From: Azospirillum sp. RU38E
GTDB taxonomy: Bacteria; Pseudomonadota; Alphaproteobacteria; Azospirillales; Azospirillaceae
DNA length: 64,000 nt
Direction of reading: 5' to 3'
NCBI RefSeq assembly: GCF_900188385.1
Contig: NZ_FZOI01000009.1
Location: forward strand, 1-64,000
This document shows, in pieces, positions 61,908 through 64,000 of the stretch. The translations under genes were made by a program, and so were the position numbers. Numbering within the stretch: the first letter of the stretch is position 1; each line of letters begins with the position of its first letter. Under the pieces are notes generated by a model. That model was given only the letters and a program-made list of their open reading frames with translations, did not search any database and had not been told where the DNA came from.

Positions 61908-64000
61908 ATGCTGTTTACACGCGCCCGACTTCTGGCGACCAGTGCGGCCATTGTCTGTGGCTTGGGGGCCACAACAGCCACGGCACAGACCCGTGATTTC
62001 AATGTACTCACACAGATGGCCCAGACCGGCATTCCACAATTTGCCCAGCAGGCCGGCGTCCAGATTCTGGTACCGGGCCCGCTGGCAGCCCATGTCCGGG
62101 TCAACAGCGTTCAGGGCGCAATGGATGTGGCGGACGGCCTGCAGATGCTGCTGGCGGGCACCAATCTGGTGCCGGTAAAGGTGGCTGGTGCAATTGTTCT
62201 GAAGGAACGGACACCGGGCCTTCACCCAGCGGCGCTGCAGGCCGCACCGGACCAGGGGGAAGCTCTGCCGCCCACCCCCGCCATGACGGCACCAACGGGA
62301 AGCGAGCTGGAGGAGATTGTTGTTACCGGCATCCGTGCCTCGCTGCAGGAATCCATCAATGTGAAGCGGGCCGCCGGCACGATTGTCGATGTCATCACCG
62401 CCCAGGACATCGGCAAGCTGCCCGACCAGAATGTCGCGGAATCGATGAGCCGGATCACCGGCGTGCAGATTTCACGGCGAGAGGGCGACGGGTCCAGCTT
62501 CACCGTGCGCGGCATCTCGCAGAACCGGCTGGAAATCAATGGCCGCACCTTCCTGGGTCCGGCGGCGGGCGGCGGGGCGTCGCTGGAATCCATCAGCCCG
62601 GAGATTATTTCCAGCATCGTGGTGGCGAAATCGCCCTCTGCCGACATGCCGGAAGGCTCCCTGGGGGCCACGGTAAACCTGAAGACCAAGCGACCGCTTG
62701 AATTGGGCGATCTGGTGCTCAGCGGTCGCTTCCAGGGGGCCTATGCCGATCAGGCAGACCATCTGGGCCATCGCGGCTCCGCCCTGATATCCCGCAATTT
62801 CAGCGACATGTTCGGCGTGCTGGTCAGTGCCGCCTATTCCAACACCCAGACGCGTGGCCATTCCTTCGATACAGGCGGCTGGACTCGGACCAGTGCCATT
62901 GATAGCAATGGCGATGGCGTGAATGATCCCAATCTCTACCGCCCCAACCGTTTCATGGCCCGCATCTTCGACCGGGAGGAGGAACGGCTGACATTGAACA
63001 GTTCCGTCCAGTACCGCCCGGCGGAAAATTGGGAATTCATCCTGGATGGCACCTATTCACGTCTGAAGCGGGAGCGGCAGAGCGCCAATTTCCAGGTTCT
63101 GTTCAATGATCAGGACATTACGGCGAAGGCTGACGAAAATGGCACAGTGTTGAGCGGCACCTTCAACAATGTCACCATCCGCCCGCTGATCTATGATGAA
63201 CCGACCGAGTTCAAATCCACCAATCTGGGTCTGTCCGGCAAATATGAAGGGGATATTGTCACCCTGAAACTGGATGGTTCCTACAGCAAGGGGCTGGGCA
63301 CCGATGGCGGCCCCGGCGCCTCCTTCACCTATGTGGTGGTGCCGCGGGCCGGCAACAGCGCCAGTGCCAGCTATGATTTCTCCAAGGGCGGGGTGGTGCC
63401 CGACCTGTCGATCAACAGCAATTTCAATGTCAACGACCCGTCCGCCTATCAACTGGCCTCGATCTTCGAGAATGATTTCCGCACCGACAATGTGGGCTAT
63501 GACGGGCGTGCCGATCTGGAGTTCCAGACCGATCTCGGCCCGCTCAGTACCGTTGAATTTGGCGGGCGGTATGAACGGATCGAGTTCTATTCCGAGGCGC
63601 CGCAGAATATCCCGTCAGCGGCCGGCCTGCTGGCCGCCGGCGACAGGAACGGTGACGGTATCCTGACCGTCGATGAGTTGCCCAGCCTGGATTACAACAG
63701 CAGGCAGGGCAGTTTCTTTCCCGGCGTTTCGGGAAATTTTCCCCGCGACATCCTGGGCGGCACGGTGGATAAGGAGGCGGCACGCGACACCTTCCACCTG
63801 CCGGTGCCCCGCGCGGAGAATATCCCGCTGGGCCGCATCTCCATCAAGAATGTCGATCAGGACACGTTCGGCTTTTACACCAAGGGTAATTTTGACAGCC
63901 AGATCAGTGACATGCCGCTGACCGGCAATGCCGGGCTGCGCTATGTCACCTTCAAGCGCACCTCCTCCGGCTTTCTGTCGGATACACAGCCGACCGCCTC
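61908..64000 (+). CDS. STN-domain TonB-dependent transducer/receptor, cut by the window edge
   Basis: Open to the end of the window for 697 codons. The ATG at 61908 lies after GGGAGG. A signal peptide (LLATSAAIVCGLGATTATA) is followed by an STN secretin/TonB N-terminal domain (about residues 30-100: FAQQAGVQILVPGPLAAHV, MLLAGTNLVPVKV), a TonB-box-like LEEIVVTGIRASLQESI and the plug with GVQISRREGDGSSFTVRGIS and PEGSLGATVNLKTKRP. This is the TIGR01782-like family common in Caulobacterales and sphingomonads. It is downstream of sigma and FecR genes and should signal through them. The C-terminal barrel lies outside. Confidence 0.93.
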   Translation, partial: MLFTRARLLATSAAIVCGLGATTATAQTRDFNVLTQMAQTGIPQFAQQAGVQILVPGPLAAHVRVNSVQGAMDVADGLQMLLAGTNLVPVKVAGAIVLKERTPGLHPAALQAAPDQGEALPPTPAMTAPTGSELEEIVVTGIRASLQESINVKRAAGTIVDVITAQDIGKLPDQNVAESMSRITGVQISRREGDGSSFTVRGISQNRLEINGRTFLGPAAGGGASLESISPEIISSIVVAKSPSADMPEGSLGATVNLKTKRPLELGDLVLSGRFQGAYADQADHLGHRGSALISRNFSDMFGVLVSAAYSNTQTRGHSFDTGGWTRTSAIDSNGDGVNDPNLYRPNRFMARIFDREEERLTLNSSVQYRPAENWEFILDGTYSRLKRERQSANFQVLFNDQDITAKADENGTVLSGTFNNVTIRPLIYDEPTEFKSTNLGLSGKYEGDIVTLKLDGSYSKGLGTDGGPGASFTYVVVPRAGNSASASYDFSKGGVVPDLSINSNFNVNDPSAYQLASIFENDFRTDNVGYDGRADLEFQTDLGPLSTVEFGGRYERIEFYSEAPQNIPSAAGLLAAGDRNGDGILTVDELPSLDYNSRQGSFFPGVSGNFPRDILGGTVDKEAARDTFHLPVPRAENIPLGRISIKNVDQDTFGFYTKGNFDSQISDMPLTGNAGLRYVTFKRTSSGFLSDTQPTA

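Overview
The window is GC-rich, dense bacterial DNA with three complete or partial TonB-dependent receptors, a FecI/FecR-type signalling pair, a Tat-like signal and many two- or four-base gene overlaps. This fits an alphaproteobacterium rich in TonB receptors (Sphingomonadales, Caulobacterales, or an Azospirillaceae such as Niveispirillum). The placement rests on gene content only and is tentative. I saw no tRNA, rRNA, CRISPR array, transposase or phage gene.

Layout. 1-5.6 kb: a histidine utilisation operon hutI-hutH-hutG-hutU on the minus strand. 6.1-9.2 kb: a minus-strand trio of aldehyde dehydrogenase, seven-bladed BNR propeller and VOC protein. 9.35-18.2 kb: a plus-strand catabolic operon (hydratase-like protein, two SDRs, AA_synth-family protein, alpha/beta hydrolase, class III aminotransferase, ThDP enzyme, MFS transporter, cytochrome b561). 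18.3-24.5 kb: a LysR regulator divergent from a TonB receptor, then a two-component flavin monooxygenase with its reductase, and a c-type cytochrome. 24.7-34.9 kb: a TonB receptor, an APC permease, a second aldehyde dehydrogenase, a DAO-type FAD oxidoreductase, a RidA-like protein, an ornithine-cyclodeaminase-like protein and an AraC regulator. This looks like an amine or amino-acid oxidation module. 35.2-37.6 kb: a membrane-anchored winged-helix protein, a MarR regulator and a thioesterase. 37.8-52.0 kb: a long minus-strand block with secreted proteins, an IorA/IorB-type 2-oxoacid oxidoreductase, a large hydrolase-fold protein, an acyl-CoA ligase, a thiolase-fold protein, a DUF35-SDR fusion, a cyclase-family hydrolase and two DUF6644 membrane proteins. 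52.4-55.3 kb: a second membrane-anchored winged-helix protein followed by a serine-hydrolase-fold protein without its nucleophile. 55.3-59.3 kb: a nitrilase and flavin reductase divergent from a gentisate-dioxygenase-like cupin and a fumarylacetoacetase-fold hydrolase. 59.4-64 kb: an NTF2-like protein, then an ECF sigma factor, FecR and a transducing TonB receptor cut by the window edge.

How it may work together. Outer-membrane receptors and permeases would import an aromatic or amine-type substrate. Amine and aldehyde oxidation would give an arylpyruvate or acid. The IorAB pair, CoA ligase, thiolase-fold/DUF35 pair and thioesterase would process CoA esters, and ring opening would go through the flavin monooxygenase and cupin dioxygenase. 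The best evidence that these parts belong together is a shared AT-rich operator-like motif of about 20 bp. It lies in front of the permease, the marR gene, the CoA-ligase operon, iorA and the cupin dioxygenase. The actual substrate cannot be read from the sequence.

Several proteins carry altered active sites: two SDRs without Tyr-x3-Lys, a third SDR domain with Lys replaced by Glu, a thiolase without its Cys and His, a serine hydrolase without Ser-x2-Lys, and a RidA-like protein without its arginine. These are the most unusual content of the window.
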